A DNA stretch of 62,021 nt from Sideroxydans sp. (GTDB taxonomy: Bacteria > Pseudomonadota > Gammaproteobacteria > Burkholderiales > Gallionellaceae): the NCBI GenBank assembly GCA_024636935.1, contig JAGXGC010000030.1, positions 1-62,021 of the forward strand. The letters run 5' to 3'. The translations under genes were made by a program, and so were the position numbers. Below are positions 8,272 through 18,102 of the stretch, in pieces. Under the pieces are notes generated by a model. The model saw only the letters and a program-made list of their open reading frames with translations, was not told the DNA's origin and ran no database searches. The stretch's first letter is position 1; every line of letters starts with the position of its first letter.

Positions 8272-8841
8272 TTAGAACGAGAGGCGCACACCGATGTGAC
8301 CACCGTTATCTACCACGCCTGTCGGGAGACCGTTCTTCATAATGAACTTGCTGGAACGGTAGCCGATGTATGCCTGTGTCAGCGGCGACATCGCGAACTC
8401 GAAACGCGCCATACCCTGTGTGAAGTGATCCACATCGCCGAAGCTAATGATACGTGGCGCGTAGTTGTATTCACCTACCAATGCGAAGCGACGGTCATTC
8501 GGCAACTCAAAACGAATTTGTGCACCGAGCGCCACTCCAGACACCAACTTGCGCGTCGTAGCCACCTTGCTCAGGGAAGCCGCCACGACCTTGGCACCAA
8601 CACCCAGCGACAGTCCTGATACGCTACCCTCTTCGTTCAGCACAACCAAACCGCCATCAATCATGATGTCGTTGGCATCGTTATATGTCAGCGAAGAGAA
8701 CAGATCCGACTTGCCGGCGATGCCACTCGGGAGCGTGTATTTGAACTGGGCATTGCTATTGCTCAGATTGATATCCAACGTGTCCGCGAAAGCCGACGAG
8801 CCGACCATGATCAGTGCAGCAGCAACAATACGACGCAACAT
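8272..8841 (-). CDS. YfaZ-like outer-membrane beta-barrel protein
   Basis: 189 aa. Cleavable signal peptide (to about residue 19, SSAFA-D), then alternating beta-strand pattern, with a terminal aromatic residue (HIGVRLSF) typical of outer-membrane barrels. Segments such as SNSNAQFKYTLP and EYNYAPRI resemble the YfaZ family. Function in the outer membrane is unknown. Start at 8841, 23 bp after the tRNA-Ser 3' end; the in-frame extension to 8967 is only the tRNA read as protein. Confidence 0.75.
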   Translation of the reverse strand: MLRRIVAAALIMVGSSAFADTLDINLSNSNAQFKYTLPSGIAGKSDLFSSLTYNDANDIMIDGGLVVLNEEGSVSGLSLGVGAKVVAASLSKVATTRKLVSGVALGAQIRFELPNDRRFALVGEYNYAPRIISFGDVDHFTQGMARFEFAMSPLTQAYIGYRSSKFIMKNGLPTGVVDNGGHIGVRLSF

Positions 8842-8864
8842 AAGGACTCCTTTTAGACAGTGTT

Positions 8865-8954
8865 TGGCGGAAGCGGTGAGATTCGAACTCACGAACGACT
8901 CACATCGTTGCCGGTTTTCAAGACCGGTGCCTTCAACCGCTCGGCCACGCTTCC
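8865..8954 (-). tRNA. tRNA-Ser (anticodon UGA)
   Basis: 90 nt with encoded CCA. Acceptor stem GGAAGCG pairs with CGCTTCC, the T-arm contains GTTCGAATC, the long variable arm is typical of class II tRNA-Ser, and the anticodon loop reads CUUGAAA (UGA). Confidence 0.96.
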
Positions 8955-9145
8955 ATATAATCATCAATCACTTACAACCAATGACACCAAGCCAGTGGAG
9001 AAGCAACGCCGCGCATGATACCTGAAATCATCTTGCCTTCCAAAAACCGCGTACTAATTCTGCTATACGGTTGCAACTTTTTCTATGCTTGCGTAGTCTC
9101 ACGCTCGCCGTGCGCCAAGCCGCACTTTATTTGAACGGAGCAGAA

Positions 9146-9832
9146 ATGAACTTCCAGACACAAACCGCACCTATCGGCGCACTTGCCACTGAACAGAACA
9201 AGGTCTTGCGCAACACCTACATGATGCTGTCGCTGACCATGATTCCGACCGTGATTGGCGCATTCATCGGCACCTCGATGAATCTCTCCTTCATGGCTGC
9301 CAGCCCCATCATGTCTTCGCTGATCATGTTCGGCCTGATGATGGGCATGATGTTCGCCGTCTCTGCCCTGCGTAACAGCGTATGGGGCATCGCCGCCCTG
9401 CTCGGCTTCACCTTCGTCGCTGGCGTGTTCCTCGGCCCGATCCTGCAAGTCGCCCTGCACCTGAAGAACGGCGCGCAACTGATCGGCATGGCTGCCACAG
9501 GCACAGGCATCATCTTCTTCTCGCTGGCCACCATCGCCACCGTGACCAAGAAGGATTTTAGCTTCATGGGCAAGTTCCTGTTCATCGGACTGATCCTGCT
9601 GATCGTCGCGTCACTGGCAAATCTGTTCTTCCAGATCCCCGCCCTGTCGCTGACCATCTCTGCGATTGCAGTGTTGATCTTCTCTGCCTACATCCTGTTC
9701 GACGTTAGCCGCATCGTGAACGGCGGCGAGACCAACTACGTAATGGCGACGCTGGGGCTGTATCTGAGCATCTACAACCTGTTCATCAACCTGCTGCAAT
9801 TGCTGATGGCATTCACAGGCCAACGCGACTAA
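9146..9832 (+). CDS. Bax inhibitor-1/YccA family membrane protein
   Basis: 228 aa with about seven membrane segments, the layout of the BI-1/YccA family. The conserved late motif LFDVSRIVNGGE and YLSIYNLFINLLQLL are clear. YccA is an inner-membrane substrate and modulator of FtsH in E. coli; related proteins act as pH-gated calcium leak channels. The start at MNFQTQTAPIG is chosen by family alignment memory. Monocistronic: a terminator follows. Confidence 0.92.
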   Translation: MNFQTQTAPIGALATEQNKVLRNTYMMLSLTMIPTVIGAFIGTSMNLSFMAASPIMSSLIMFGLMMGMMFAVSALRNSVWGIAALLGFTFVAGVFLGPILQVALHLKNGAQLIGMAATGTGIIFFSLATIATVTKKDFSFMGKFLFIGLILLIVASLANLFFQIPALSLTISAIAVLIFSAYILFDVSRIVNGGETNYVMATLGLYLSIYNLFINLLQLLMAFTGQRD

Positions 9833-9849
9833 ACGCGCGCTCCAATACA

Positions 9850-9878
9850 AAGGCGGCCTGCTGGCCGCCTTTTCTTTT
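9850..9878 (+). terminator. Rho-independent terminator after the BI-1 gene
   Basis: AAGGCGGCC, loop TGCT, GGCCGCCTT, followed by a T-rich tract. Confidence 0.9.
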
Positions 9879-9896
9879 TTTAAGTATGGAATCGAT

Positions 9897-10247
9897 ATGG
9901 CACTGAATACTTTTTTGCAACGCTTGAATGACACACCGGACAGCGTCTGTTTCAACGAAACGATGGCATTGATCGACGCCCTCTATGACTTCACGCCGAC
10001 TGCCTTCAGCAACGGCGCGACCCGAAACGAGGTCGGACAGAACAACGGCTCATGCAAACTTTTTTCTTTTGCGAAATTGAATAAGCTGTCAGCGCAACAG
10101 ACGCTGACATGCTTCGGAGATTATTACCGCAAGGATGTACTCGGCGCTCCAGATGGCACTGACCACGCGAACATCCGAAATTTCATAAAGAGTGGCTGGG
10201 AAGGCATTTCGTTCGAGGGGGAAGCATTGACACCGAAAGACGCCTGA
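9897..10247 (+). CDS. HopJ-like protein
   Basis: 116 aa. Matches the HopJ family pattern: FNETMALIDALYDFTPTAF, NNGSCKLFSFA, then CFGDYYRKDVL and HANIRNFIKSGW. HopJ was named for a Pseudomonas type III effector, but the family is widespread in free-living proteobacteria without secretion systems, and no secretion genes are nearby, so an effector role should not be assumed. No signal peptide. It converges with the rhodanese gene with no gap. Confidence 0.85.
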   Translation: MALNTFLQRLNDTPDSVCFNETMALIDALYDFTPTAFSNGATRNEVGQNNGSCKLFSFAKLNKLSAQQTLTCFGDYYRKDVLGAPDGTDHANIRNFIKSGWEGISFEGEALTPKDA

Positions 10248-10712
10248 TCACTTAGGCTTGCGCTGTTCCGGTCTCACACGCGAAGCCAGCAGTTCATCAC
10301 CCGCATCCGCATCGACCACATCGCCCTTGGCATCTTCCATCGGCAACTCGGCATCATTCCAGCCGCGTATGCCCAGCTTGAGCGAGGCCACATTGCTGAA
10401 ACCCATCTCTTGCATCACATCCGCCGCCAGCACTGAGCGTTTACCTGAGCGGCAGATCACCACGATCTCGCGTTCACGATCACTGGCGAGCTCTGGCACA
10501 GTCTCGTCGTAATCCCATTCACAGGATTGCTCCAGAATGCCGCGCGGCACATTGATCGAGCCGGGAATACGCATCACATCGAACTCTGCAGGTTCACGTA
10601 TATCCAGCAGCAAAGGCACATCACCAGCTTGGTAACGCCGTCCAAAATCCCAAGGCGTGACTTCTTTCACTCGAACTAAGGCTTCATCAATCAGATCGTC
10701 ATAACGCTTCAT
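10248..10712 (-). CDS. Rhodanese-like sulfurtransferase domain protein
   Basis: 154 aa. Single rhodanese domain with [22 protein letters not shown] and the active-site loop CRSGKRS (catalytic Cys near 107). The C-terminal 30 residues are a charged tail. Last gene of an operon of four on the minus strand (exonuclease, VanZ-like, rlmD, rhodanese), each overlapping the next; the ATGA overlap with rlmD couples translation. Likely cytosolic sulfur carrier; partner unknown. Confidence 0.9.
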   Translation of the reverse strand: MKRYDDLIDEALVRVKEVTPWDFGRRYQAGDVPLLLDIREPAEFDVMRIPGSINVPRGILEQSCEWDYDETVPELASDREREIVVICRSGKRSVLAADVMQEMGFSNVASLKLGIRGWNDAELPMEDAKGDVVDADAGDELLASRVRPEQRKPK

Positions 10713-12037
10713 ACTGTAGCGCCGCCCTCTTTCACAAACAAAGCAATGGATTCCACATGTGCCGTCTGCGGGAACATATTCATCACTCCGGCAGCTTTCA
10801 TCACATAACCCTTATCATGCACCAGCACTTCCGCATCACGCGCCAGCGTGGCTGGGTTGCAGCTCACGTAGACGATACGTTGCGGTGCAGTTTCCGGCGA
10901 GATGGACTTCAGCAACTCAAACGCACCATCGCGCGGCGGATCGACTAGCCATTTGTCGAATGATCCGAGCTTCTTCAACTTTTCTTCATCCATCTCGAAC
11001 AGGTTCATATCCATGAAGCGCGTGTTGGCCGACAGGCCGTTATGTTCTGCGCCCTGCAAGGCGCGCTTCACCAGCGCTGCACTGCCTTCGATACCGAGCA
11101 CTTGCGCACCGCTACGCGCGATGGGCAATGTGAAATTGCCCAGTCCGCAGAAAAAGTCAGCGATGTTTTCGTTCGGCTGCGGATCGAGTAAACGCAAGGC
11201 ACGGTGCACCATCACGCGATTGAGTTGGTGGTTGACTTGGGTGAACTCGGTCGGTGCGAACGGCATCTCGACAGCGAACTCGGGCAGGCTATAGCTGAGT
11301 GGCGGCGCGTCCAGCGGATGGAACGGCACCACCGTCTCCGGCCCTTTGCTTTGCAGCCAGAACTGGATGTCATGCGCATCGGCAAAAGCACGCAGCGTTG
11401 CTTCGTCATCTGCTGTTGGCGGCTGCATGACACGCAGCACCAACACATCGACATCATCTCCGCAGGCTATCTCGATCTGCGGTAGGTGGTCGCGAATAGA
11501 CAGGCCGTGGATCATCTCGGACAGCAAGGGGATCAACGCGGAGATCTTGGGCGGCAGGATCTCGCAACGCGATAAGTCAGCCACGAAACTGCTGCGCTTC
11601 TCGTGGAAACCCACCAGCGTCCTGCCCTTCTTCAATACATGGCGCACGCCGATACGCGCCTTCTGGCGATAGCCCCAGTAGCTGCCCTGAATAGGGGAAA
11701 GGATCGTCTCAGGCTTGACCTTGCCGATGCGCGCCAGATTCTCTTCCAGAATGCGCTGCTTCACCGCGACCTGCGCGCCGGAATCCAGATGCTGCATGGC
11801 ACATCCGCCGCACACACCGAAGTGAATGCACTTGGGTTGCACGCGCATGAAGGAATGGTTGGCGATGCTGGTTGCCTGCGCCATCTCGAAACTAGGTTTC
11901 CTGCGATACGAGGCATAGGTCACGCGCTCACCCGGCAGTGCGCCTTCGATGAAGATCACCTTACCCTCATGATGCGCGATGCCGCGCCCTTCCTGATCGA
12001 TAGATTCGATCATCACTGTCTGTTCAATATTTGCCAT
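10709..12037 (-). CDS. rlmD: 23S rRNA (uracil-1939-C5)-methyltransferase RlmD
   Basis: 442 aa. N-terminal TRAM domain, then the 4Fe-4S cysteines C70, C76, C79 ([11 protein letters not shown]) with a fourth in SRCEI, and a C-terminal SAM-dependent methyltransferase core with [11 protein letters not shown] and the catalytic [10 protein letters not shown]. Methylates U1939 of 23S rRNA in E. coli. It overlaps the VanZ-like gene by 14 bp upstream and the rhodanese gene downstream. Confidence 0.94.
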   Translation of the reverse strand: MANIEQTVMIESIDQEGRGIAHHEGKVIFIEGALPGERVTYASYRRKPSFEMAQATSIANHSFMRVQPKCIHFGVCGGCAMQHLDSGAQVAVKQRILEENLARIGKVKPETILSPIQGSYWGYRQKARIGVRHVLKKGRTLVGFHEKRSSFVADLSRCEILPPKISALIPLLSEMIHGLSIRDHLPQIEIACGDDVDVLVLRVMQPPTADDEATLRAFADAHDIQFWLQSKGPETVVPFHPLDAPPLSYSLPEFAVEMPFAPTEFTQVNHQLNRVMVHRALRLLDPQPNENIADFFCGLGNFTLPIARSGAQVLGIEGSAALVKRALQGAEHNGLSANTRFMDMNLFEMDEEKLKKLGSFDKWLVDPPRDGAFELLKSISPETAPQRIVYVSCNPATLARDAEVLVHDKGYVMKAAGVMNMFPQTAHVESIALFVKEGGATV

Positions 12038-12407
12038 TTCGTTCCAACAATAAAATCACGCGCCCCATTCGGGTGTGCGCCAAACCCAATCCGATCAACA
12101 CGCCGCTGCTATTGGCCAGCATGTCTGCATATTCAAAATAACGATAACCACTCATGCCCTGCAATATCTCAATCACGACACCCATCGCTACCAAGCCAAA
12201 CAACAATTTGATGCGCGCGGCACGTGAGATATACACCTGACAGAACCACAGCATCAGCCCGACATAGGCCAGCAGATGCTCAAGTTTGTCGACACCCTCG
12301 AAGGAGACCGGCTGCGGTGGGTGCGGCATGAGCGACAGATAGCACACCAACACGATCCACAGCCAGCCGAGTCCCAGCCAGACCCTGTGCAAACCCAGCT
12401 CGATCAC
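12024..12407 (-). CDS. VanZ-like small membrane protein
   Basis: 127 aa with about four membrane helices. The segments [25 protein letters not shown] and EILQG...[11 protein letters not shown] match VanZ-family proteins of gram-negative bacteria. Start codon is GTG, overlapping the exonuclease stop as GTGA. Resistance to teicoplanin, known for enterococcal VanZ, cannot be assumed; the general role is unknown. Confidence 0.85.
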   Translation of the reverse strand: MIELGLHRVWLGLGWLWIVLVCYLSLMPHPPQPVSFEGVDKLEHLLAYVGLMLWFCQVYISRAARIKLLFGLVAMGVVIEILQGMSGYRYFEYADMLANSSGVLIGLGLAHTRMGRVILLLERNGKY

Positions 12408-13177
12408 TTCCAGGCTGCCAGATACTCCGCCCAGTGCGCTTCGCTAGACTTGGCCAAGTGGCTGCGCACCAGCTCAATCTCCTGCTCGTAGCGCGCCTTG
12501 CTGAACTGGCCACGCATCAGCAGGAAGCGGGCGAACACCAGATAGGTATTCACCACATCGGTCTCGCAGTAGTTGCGTATCTCGGCCAGCTTGCCTTGCT
12601 GATACGCCTCCCACACCTTGCTGCCGTCCATGCCCAGCTTGCCGGGGAAGCCGATCAGTTTAGCCAGATCGTCCAGCGGTGCATTGGCGCGACCGCCATA
12701 CATCGCCAGCAGATCCATCAAATCGAGATGGCGCGTGTGATAGCGGCTGATGTAGTTGTTCCATTTGAAGTCGCGATCATCCTCGCCCATGTCCCAATAA
12801 CGCGGGCACTGGATGCCATGGATCAGGCCGCGGTAATGCAGCACCGGAAGATCGAAACCGCTGCCGTTCCACGACACGATCTGCGGCGTGTATTTCTCGA
12901 TGCCGTCAAAGAAGCGCTGGATGATGCTGCCTTCGTCTTCGCCCGGCTCGCCCAGCGACCACACTTTGAAGTTATCGCCCTCACGCAGCACACAGGAGAT
13001 CGCCGCCACGCGTTGCAGATGATGCGGCAGAAAATCACTACCGATTTTCTGGCGGCGCATCTGGAACGCCATCTCTGCGACTTCAACATCGCTGACTTCA
13101 GCATCCAGCTCGTAAAGGGTGCGCAGGCCGGCGATGTCCGGAATGGTTTCGATGTCAAAGACAAGTGTAGGATTCAT
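12404..13177 (-). CDS. 3'-5' exonuclease, PolB-exonuclease-like
   Basis: 257 aa DEDD-type exonuclease. Exo I DIET at about residue 8, Exo II SWNGSGFDLPVL (Asp near 132), Exo III YCETDVVNTYLVF. These are the hallmarks of the predicted 3'-5' exonuclease related to the proofreading domain of DNA polymerase B, standing alone without a polymerase. Starts at MNPTLVFDIET; first gene of the overlapping four-gene operon with VanZ-like, rlmD and rhodanese. Confidence 0.9.
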   Translation of the reverse strand: MNPTLVFDIETIPDIAGLRTLYELDAEVSDVEVAEMAFQMRRQKIGSDFLPHHLQRVAAISCVLREGDNFKVWSLGEPGEDEGSIIQRFFDGIEKYTPQIVSWNGSGFDLPVLHYRGLIHGIQCPRYWDMGEDDRDFKWNNYISRYHTRHLDLMDLLAMYGGRANAPLDDLAKLIGFPGKLGMDGSKVWEAYQQGKLAEIRNYCETDVVNTYLVFARFLLMRGQFSKARYEQEIELVRSHLAKSSEAHWAEYLAAWK

Positions 13178-13321
13178 GGCAAATATTACGAATCTGGGGA
13201 GGGCGTGCATAATACCCGAGCCGCCGTCGCCTTCCTATCCACTCATCTTGACGGGCTGTACAAGAAAGTGAAGAATCCCGAACGTTTTCACCCACCTAAA
13301 CCCTGCCCATCGGAGGTTGCC

Positions 13322-14254
13322 ATGCAAAGACTATCCACTTTTGTGATTGTGTTACTGGTTTCGATGTACGCCCCCATCAGCTACGCTGCAACCGGTGAAA
13401 CTTGGGAAATCACCTCCAAGTCTGAGATGGCCGGCATGCCCTACGCGATGCCTGAAACCACCATGACCGTGTGCCAGCCCAAGAGCGGCGAACCTGATCC
13501 CAAGCAGATGATGGAACAGGACGGCAACTGCAGGGTGACTAACGTCAAACACTCCGGCAGCAAGACCACTTGGAAGATGAACTGCAGCGGTGATGGCCAG
13601 AAAATGACTGGCAGCGGCGAGATCACCCACAGCAAGAGCAGCTATCAGGGTAAATCACATATGAGCGGCATGGCCGATGGCGAGAAGATCGACATGACCG
13701 CCACCTATCGCGGCAAACGCATCGGTAAAGCTTGCGACACATCTGCGCCTGTCGTCGTCAAATCCAAGGCCATGGACGATATGAACGACATGATGGGCAT
13801 AGCCAAAGCTCAGATGGCTGCCGACATGGCCGAGCAGTGTGAAGTTGGAAAATACGAAGCGAAAGAACTGATGAACAATCGCTTCTTCGGACCGAATGCC
13901 GTCTGTGCCAAGAACCGCAAATACGCCTGCAAAGTCATCAGCAAGGATGCCACCAAGAACACCGGCGTCTATCTCGCACTGGTCAAGCATGACGATACTT
14001 CCGATGTTTCCATCGCCGACGCTTGCAAGATCAGCATGGCTAAAACCACCAAATCGATCTGCAAGAAGGTGGACGAAAACAACTACAAAAGAATGGAAGA
14101 CGCTTGTCCAGCCGAGGCCGAAAAAATATCTGCCATGGAAGCGTCAGGTCGCAGCTACACCAGTTCGTCTCGCTCCAGTGACATGGTCACCGACAATCCT
14201 GTAGGCGGTGCCATCGATGGCGCCAAGAAATTGAAAGGTCTGTTCGGCTTCTGA
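13322..14254 (+). CDS. DUF3617-domain exported protein with extended C-terminus
   Basis: 310 aa. Signal peptide (cleavage near SYAAT), then a DUF3617 domain (about 23-145: GETWEITSKSEM, TTMTVC, CRVTNVKHSGSKTTW). After it comes a second Cys- and Lys-rich region (about 165-270) with paired cysteines, likely disulfide-bonded in the periplasm, and a short terminal GAKKLKGLFGF. The GGAGG ribosome site ends 4 bases before the ATG. DUF3617 proteins have no firm function. Two bases separate it from the D,D-peptidase gene, so the two are probably cotranscribed. Confidence 0.85.
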   Translation: MQRLSTFVIVLLVSMYAPISYAATGETWEITSKSEMAGMPYAMPETTMTVCQPKSGEPDPKQMMEQDGNCRVTNVKHSGSKTTWKMNCSGDGQKMTGSGEITHSKSSYQGKSHMSGMADGEKIDMTATYRGKRIGKACDTSAPVVVKSKAMDDMNDMMGIAKAQMAADMAEQCEVGKYEAKELMNNRFFGPNAVCAKNRKYACKVISKDATKNTGVYLALVKHDDTSDVSIADACKISMAKTTKSICKKVDENNYKRMEDACPAEAEKISAMEASGRSYTSSSRSSDMVTDNPVGGAIDGAKKLKGLFGF

Positions 14255-14256
14255 CC

Positions 14257-15054
14257 ATGCGCTACCTGATCGGGTTGTGGCTGCTGTGCCACGCTTCATT
14301 GGCAAGTGCCCTGCCCGATCTCTTCCCCGATGTGGCAAGCGCGTACCGGGTCGATATCGATGGCAATCCGACTTGGGAACGCAAGGCCCAGACGCGTTTA
14401 CCGCCCGCTAGCTTGACCAAGCTGATGACCGCTCTACTTGTTATCGAACAAGGCGATCTTACTCGTGAAGTCAGCATCTCCCCCGCCGCCGCACGCGAAA
14501 CCGGTGCTCGCATCAAACTCAAAGCCGGTGAGCGATATCTGCTCCAAGACCTGCTGGCCGCCACCCTGATGGCATCTGCTAACGATGCCTGTCATGCACT
14601 GGCCGATGCCGTCTCAGGCAACGAACAGGATTTCGTGAAGCTGATGAACCAGCGCGCATCCGAACTCGGCATGCACGACACACATTTCGAGAACGCCTGC
14701 GGCCATGACGCAAAGAACCACTATTCGAGCGCACACGATCTTGCCCTGCTAGCGCACGAAATCATTCGCCGACCACAGTTGATCGCATTCACCTCGCACA
14801 TTGAAACCGTCATCAGTAGCATTGATAACAAGCGCAACATCCGCTTCGAAAACAAGAACGCACTGATTGGTCGCTATCGCGGCGCATTCGGGCTCAAGAC
14901 CGGCTATACCTCGCGCGCGGGGAAGTGCCTGATTGCCTACGCCAAGCGTGGTGAAACCACCGTGCTATTGGTACTCCTGCACGGAAATGACCGCTGGTGG
15001 GACGCGGTGGACATCCTCGATGTCGCATTCGAACAAGCCCGCCAGTCACACTGA
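14257..15054 (+). CDS. Periplasmic D-alanyl-D-alanine carboxypeptidase/endopeptidase (peptidase S11)
   Basis: 265 aa with signal peptide. Penicillin-binding motifs are complete: SLTK (S52, K55), SAN (107-109) and KTG (214-216). Shorter than PBP5 (about 400 aa): the C-terminal beta-domain and membrane anchor are missing, giving a soluble form like PbpG or minimal S11 enzymes. Trims peptidoglycan stem peptides. Its 3' end overlaps the next gene by 35 bp. Confidence 0.92.
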   Translation: MRYLIGLWLLCHASLASALPDLFPDVASAYRVDIDGNPTWERKAQTRLPPASLTKLMTALLVIEQGDLTREVSISPAAARETGARIKLKAGERYLLQDLLAATLMASANDACHALADAVSGNEQDFVKLMNQRASELGMHDTHFENACGHDAKNHYSSAHDLALLAHEIIRRPQLIAFTSHIETVISSIDNKRNIRFENKNALIGRYRGAFGLKTGYTSRAGKCLIAYAKRGETTVLLVLLHGNDRWWDAVDILDVAFEQARQSH

Positions 15055-16393
15055 TCTTGGTGCACTGGGTTGGCTGACGCTAGCCATCGCGCTGAGCTAT
15101 GCCAACGCTCTCATCGGCACATTCCAGTTCGACGACTACAACGTCATCGTTGACCAATCCGGCGTTCATAGCTGGTCGGCCTGGGCGGCAGGTCTCGGCC
15201 ACGGTATCCGCGCTTTTCTCAAAGCCAGTTACACACTTGACTGGACGCTGGGCTTCGGTGTCCTCGGTTTCCATGTGACGAATCTACTTATCCACCTAGC
15301 CGTTAGCTGGCTGGCCTACCTGCTCTCCCAACATTTCATTTCCCAGCACGCGCATTTGAACAGCCTCACATCACTGCCTCTACTCACCGCCCTGCTGTTC
15401 GCCCTCCACCCCGCAAACACTGAGGCTGTGACCTACATCAGCGGCCGCTCCGTTTCGTTGATGAGTTTGTTCTATTTGGGCGGATTACTGGCCTATGCTC
15501 ACGGACGCTGCCATGCCAATCGATTGCACCTGCATCTGCTGACACCTCTTTATTTCGCGCTCGCTTTGCTCACGAAAGAAACTGCTGTGACCTTTCCATT
15601 CGCTTTATTTCTGTGGGAAATATGTACCAGAGGAAGTTGGCGTGACGCTTTCACAAGACAATGGAGTAGTTGGCTGCTGATGCTCGCAGCCGCGATGTTC
15701 TTTCTGTTCAGCGACAGCTATCAGTCGCATATGCTAAACAGCGTGAACTTCAACAACATTGGCGGCAACGTTGCCACGCAACTAGCCGGGGCAGTCTGGT
15801 TACTCAAACAATGGGCCATGCCGCTGTGGCTCAACATCGATCCCGAACTGCCCGTGTACCATCAAGTGATGGATGCACCACTTGCTGTGCTCACCGCGTC
15901 ATTGATGCTGGCGGCGAGTTGGTTTTTTCGTTCCAGTCGGCCATGGATCACATTTGCTTTGGCTTGGGCTCTGCTGCAATGGATACCCATCTATCTACTG
16001 CTGCCGCGTCTCGATGTTGCGAACGAACGCCAGATTTACCTAGCAGCATGGCCGCTTTGCATGGCCGCAATCATCGAGCTTGCCCTGTTCCTAAAAATTG
16101 CGCGTGCCAGATACTTCATCATCACCTTACTACTCGTCTGCGCCTTGCTCACCATCCAGCGTAACCAAGACTACCGGAGTGAGATCGCACTATGGGAAGA
16201 CACTGTACTAAAATCACCCGGCAAAGCGCGGGTACACAACAACCTCGGGCATGCTTACCTGCTGGCTGGACGTGATCAGGAAGCGCAACACGAATTCTTC
16301 ACTGCACTGCACATTGATCCGCAACAGCCGGAAGCGCTCACCAATCTACAAAAGCTGGATAGCAAAAAGGCCGGAGCGATGCCCCGGCCTTGA
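15020..16393 (+). CDS. GT-C-type multi-spanning membrane protein with C-terminal TPR (TMTC/DUF1736-like)
   Basis: 457 aa. About ten membrane helices; the first periplasmic loop has the acidic FDDYN motif expected of GT-C glycosyltransferases, and LHPANTEAVTYISGR is characteristic of the TMTC/protein O-mannosyltransferase-like group. The last 80 residues form two TPR units (KARVHNNLGHAYLLAGRDQEAQHEFFTALHIDP). Probably transfers a sugar from a lipid carrier to an exported acceptor; donor and acceptor unknown. The ATG at 15020 lies inside the peptidase gene; earlier in-frame starts are non-family sequence. Confidence 0.8.
   Translation: MSHSNKPASHTDLGALGWLTLAIALSYANALIGTFQFDDYNVIVDQSGVHSWSAWAAGLGHGIRAFLKASYTLDWTLGFGVLGFHVTNLLIHLAVSWLAYLLSQHFISQHAHLNSLTSLPLLTALLFALHPANTEAVTYISGRSVSLMSLFYLGGLLAYAHGRCHANRLHLHLLTPLYFALALLTKETAVTFPFALFLWEICTRGSWRDAFTRQWSSWLLMLAAAMFFLFSDSYQSHMLNSVNFNNIGGNVATQLAGAVWLLKQWAMPLWLNIDPELPVYHQVMDAPLAVLTASLMLAASWFFRSSRPWITFALAWALLQWIPIYLLLPRLDVANERQIYLAAWPLCMAAIIELALFLKIARARYFIITLLLVCALLTIQRNQDYRSEIALWEDTVLKSPGKARVHNNLGHAYLLAGRDQEAQHEFFTALHIDPQQPEALTNLQKLDSKKAGAMPRP
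16367..16391. terminator. Terminator overlapping the TMTC-like stop codon
   Basis: Stem AAGGCCGG with CCGGCCTT and a loop of about nine bases. It overlaps the end of the reading frame and lies between converging genes; the T-tract is short, so efficiency is uncertain. Confidence 0.6.
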
Positions 16394-16416
16394 TGTGGAG
16401 TTGATTGACTGCTGAA

Positions 16417-17001
16417 TTACGCGAAGTTCTTTTCCGCGAATTCCCAGTTCACCAGATTGCCCAAGAAAGTCTCGACAAACTTGGGACGCATGTTGCGGTA
16501 GTCAATGTAGTAAGCGTGTTCCCACACGTCCACACACAGCAGCGGCTTGTCAGCGGTGGTCAGCGGTGTACCTGCTGCGCCCATGTTGACGATGTCGACG
16601 GAACCGTCGGCCTTCTTCACCAGCCATGTCCAGCCTGAACCGAAGTTACCCACTGCGGAAGCTTGGAAGGCTTTCTTGAACTCATCCAAGGAACCCCACT
16701 TGGCATCGATAGCGGCAGCCAGTGCGCCAGTCGGTGCTGCGCCGCCGTTCGGCTTCATGCAGCTCCAGAAGAACGTGTGGTTGGAAACCTGTGCTGCATT
16801 GTTGTAGATGCCACCAGCCGGTGCCTTCTTGACGATGGCTTCCAGATCGAGGTTCTCGTATTCGGTGCCCTTGATCAGGTTGTTCAGATTGGTCACATAA
16901 GCCTGATGGTGCTTGCTGTAGTGATAGTCGAAAGTCTCGGCGGACATATGCGGCGCGAGTGCGTCTTTGGCATAGGGAAGAGCTGGCAGTTGGTGTTCCA
17001 T
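16417..17001 (-). CDS. sodB: Iron superoxide dismutase SodB
   Basis: 194 aa Fe/Mn-type SOD. Metal ligands in [19 protein letters not shown] and [13 protein letters not shown] are all in place; NPNGG-like segment and FGSGWTWLV fit the Fe form. Detoxifies cytosolic superoxide. Divergent from lipA with a 108-bp shared intergenic region containing AT-rich promoter-like stretches around 17058-17085. Confidence 0.95.
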   Translation of the reverse strand: MEHQLPALPYAKDALAPHMSAETFDYHYSKHHQAYVTNLNNLIKGTEYENLDLEAIVKKAPAGGIYNNAAQVSNHTFFWSCMKPNGGAAPTGALAAAIDAKWGSLDEFKKAFQASAVGNFGSGWTWLVKKADGSVDIVNMGAAGTPLTTADKPLLCVDVWEHAYYIDYRNMRPKFVETFLGNLVNWEFAEKNFA

Positions 17002-17109
17002 GAAAGTCTCCTTGTAATGAATTCGATGAGCGGTGATGGCATCGCCACGGGCCAGAAATATACCATACTTTTATACTTGGGTATTCCGGATGCTTTACAA
17101 TCCGCACAT

Positions 17110-18051
17110 ATGAACGAAACCACCAAACAGACCGGCGCAGCCAAGACCGCGCGCAACCCGATCAAGATCATCCCACTGCAGGAACGCCTGCGCAAACCGC
17201 AATGGATTCGCGTCAAAGCTGGCAGCGGCGCGGGTTACAACGAGGTGAAGCGCATGTTGCGCGAGCACAGCCTGCACACCGTATGTGAAGAAGCCTCCTG
17301 CCCCAATATCGGCGAATGCTTCGGCAAAGGCACAGCCAGTTTCATGATTCTCGGTGACATCTGCACCCGCCGCTGCCCGTTCTGCGACGTGGCGCACGGC
17401 AAGCCGCTGCCCCCCGATGCGGATGAGCCGAAAAACCTCGCCCACTCCATCGGCCTGCTCAAATTGCGTTACGTGGTGATCACCAGTGTGGATCGCGACG
17501 ACCTGCGCGACGGCGGTGCGCAACATTTCTCGGATTGTCTACGTGAGATACGCGCCGCCTCACCGACCACCAAGTTGGAGACGCTGGTACCCGATTTTCG
17601 CGGTCGCCTCGATGTGGCACTGGATGCCATGGCCAGCGAGCTACCGGACGTACTGAACCATAATCTGGAGACTGTGCCGCGCCTGTATCCCATGGCGCGC
17701 CCAGGTGCCGATTACGCGCATTCGCTCAAACTGCTGAAGGAATTCAAGGCACGCTTTCCGCAGGTGATGACCAAATCAGGTCTGATGCTGGGATTGGGCG
17801 AGACCGACGAAGAAGTGCTGCAAGTGATGCGCGACCTGCGCGCGCACGATGTGGAGATGTTGACCTTGGGACAGTACCTGCAACCCTCGGACGGTCATCT
17901 GCCCGTATTGCGCTACGTCACGCCGGAAGCATTCAAGATGTTCGAAGAAGAAGCGAAGAAGATGGGCTTCTCACACGCCGCTTGTGCACCCATGGTCAGA
18001 AGCAGTTATTTCGCAGATATCCAAGCTGAGGAAGCTGGGATCTCAATATAG
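17110..18051 (+). CDS. lipA: Lipoyl synthase LipA
   Basis: 313 aa radical SAM enzyme inserting two sulfurs into octanoyl chains on E2/H proteins. Auxiliary-cluster cysteines C59, C64, C70 ([12 protein letters not shown]) and radical SAM CxxxCxxC at C85, C89, C92 (CTRRCPFC) are intact, and the final RSSYFAD motif is present with its Ser as the last auxiliary-cluster ligand. No lipB lies next to it. The start at MNETTKQ is chosen; the longer in-frame reading covers sodB antisense. Confidence 0.96.
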   Translation: MNETTKQTGAAKTARNPIKIIPLQERLRKPQWIRVKAGSGAGYNEVKRMLREHSLHTVCEEASCPNIGECFGKGTASFMILGDICTRRCPFCDVAHGKPLPPDADEPKNLAHSIGLLKLRYVVITSVDRDDLRDGGAQHFSDCLREIRAASPTTKLETLVPDFRGRLDVALDAMASELPDVLNHNLETVPRLYPMARPGADYAHSLKLLKEFKARFPQVMTKSGLMLGLGETDEEVLQVMRDLRAHDVEMLTLGQYLQPSDGHLPVLRYVTPEAFKMFEEEAKKMGFSHAACAPMVRSSYFADIQAEEAGISI

Positions 18052-18082
18052 AAGCGGGGGCGCATCTCTGCCCCCCGCTTCT
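18050..18082. terminator. Hairpin after lipA
   Basis: Eleven-base perfect stem (AGAAGCGGGGG with its complement) starting in the lipA stop codon, loop about eleven bases. No clear T-run follows, so it may slow or mark transcript ends rather than be a full intrinsic terminator. Confidence 0.55.
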
Positions 18083-18102
18083 ATCAAACTTACCTTACCT
18101 AC

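Noticed and set aside
8842..8967. N-terminal extension of the YfaZ-like protein
   Set aside because: This segment is the tRNA-Ser gene read as protein.
9897..10247. Type III secreted effector (HopJ)
   Set aside because: The family is common in bacteria without type III secretion and no secretion genes are near; only the family name is kept.
12434..13321. Long N-terminal extension of the DUF3617 protein
   Set aside because: It is antisense to the exonuclease gene; the signal peptide starts at 13322 after a GGAGG site.
16663..17109. Extension of lipA
   Set aside because: Antisense to sodB; LipA family length matches a start at 17110.
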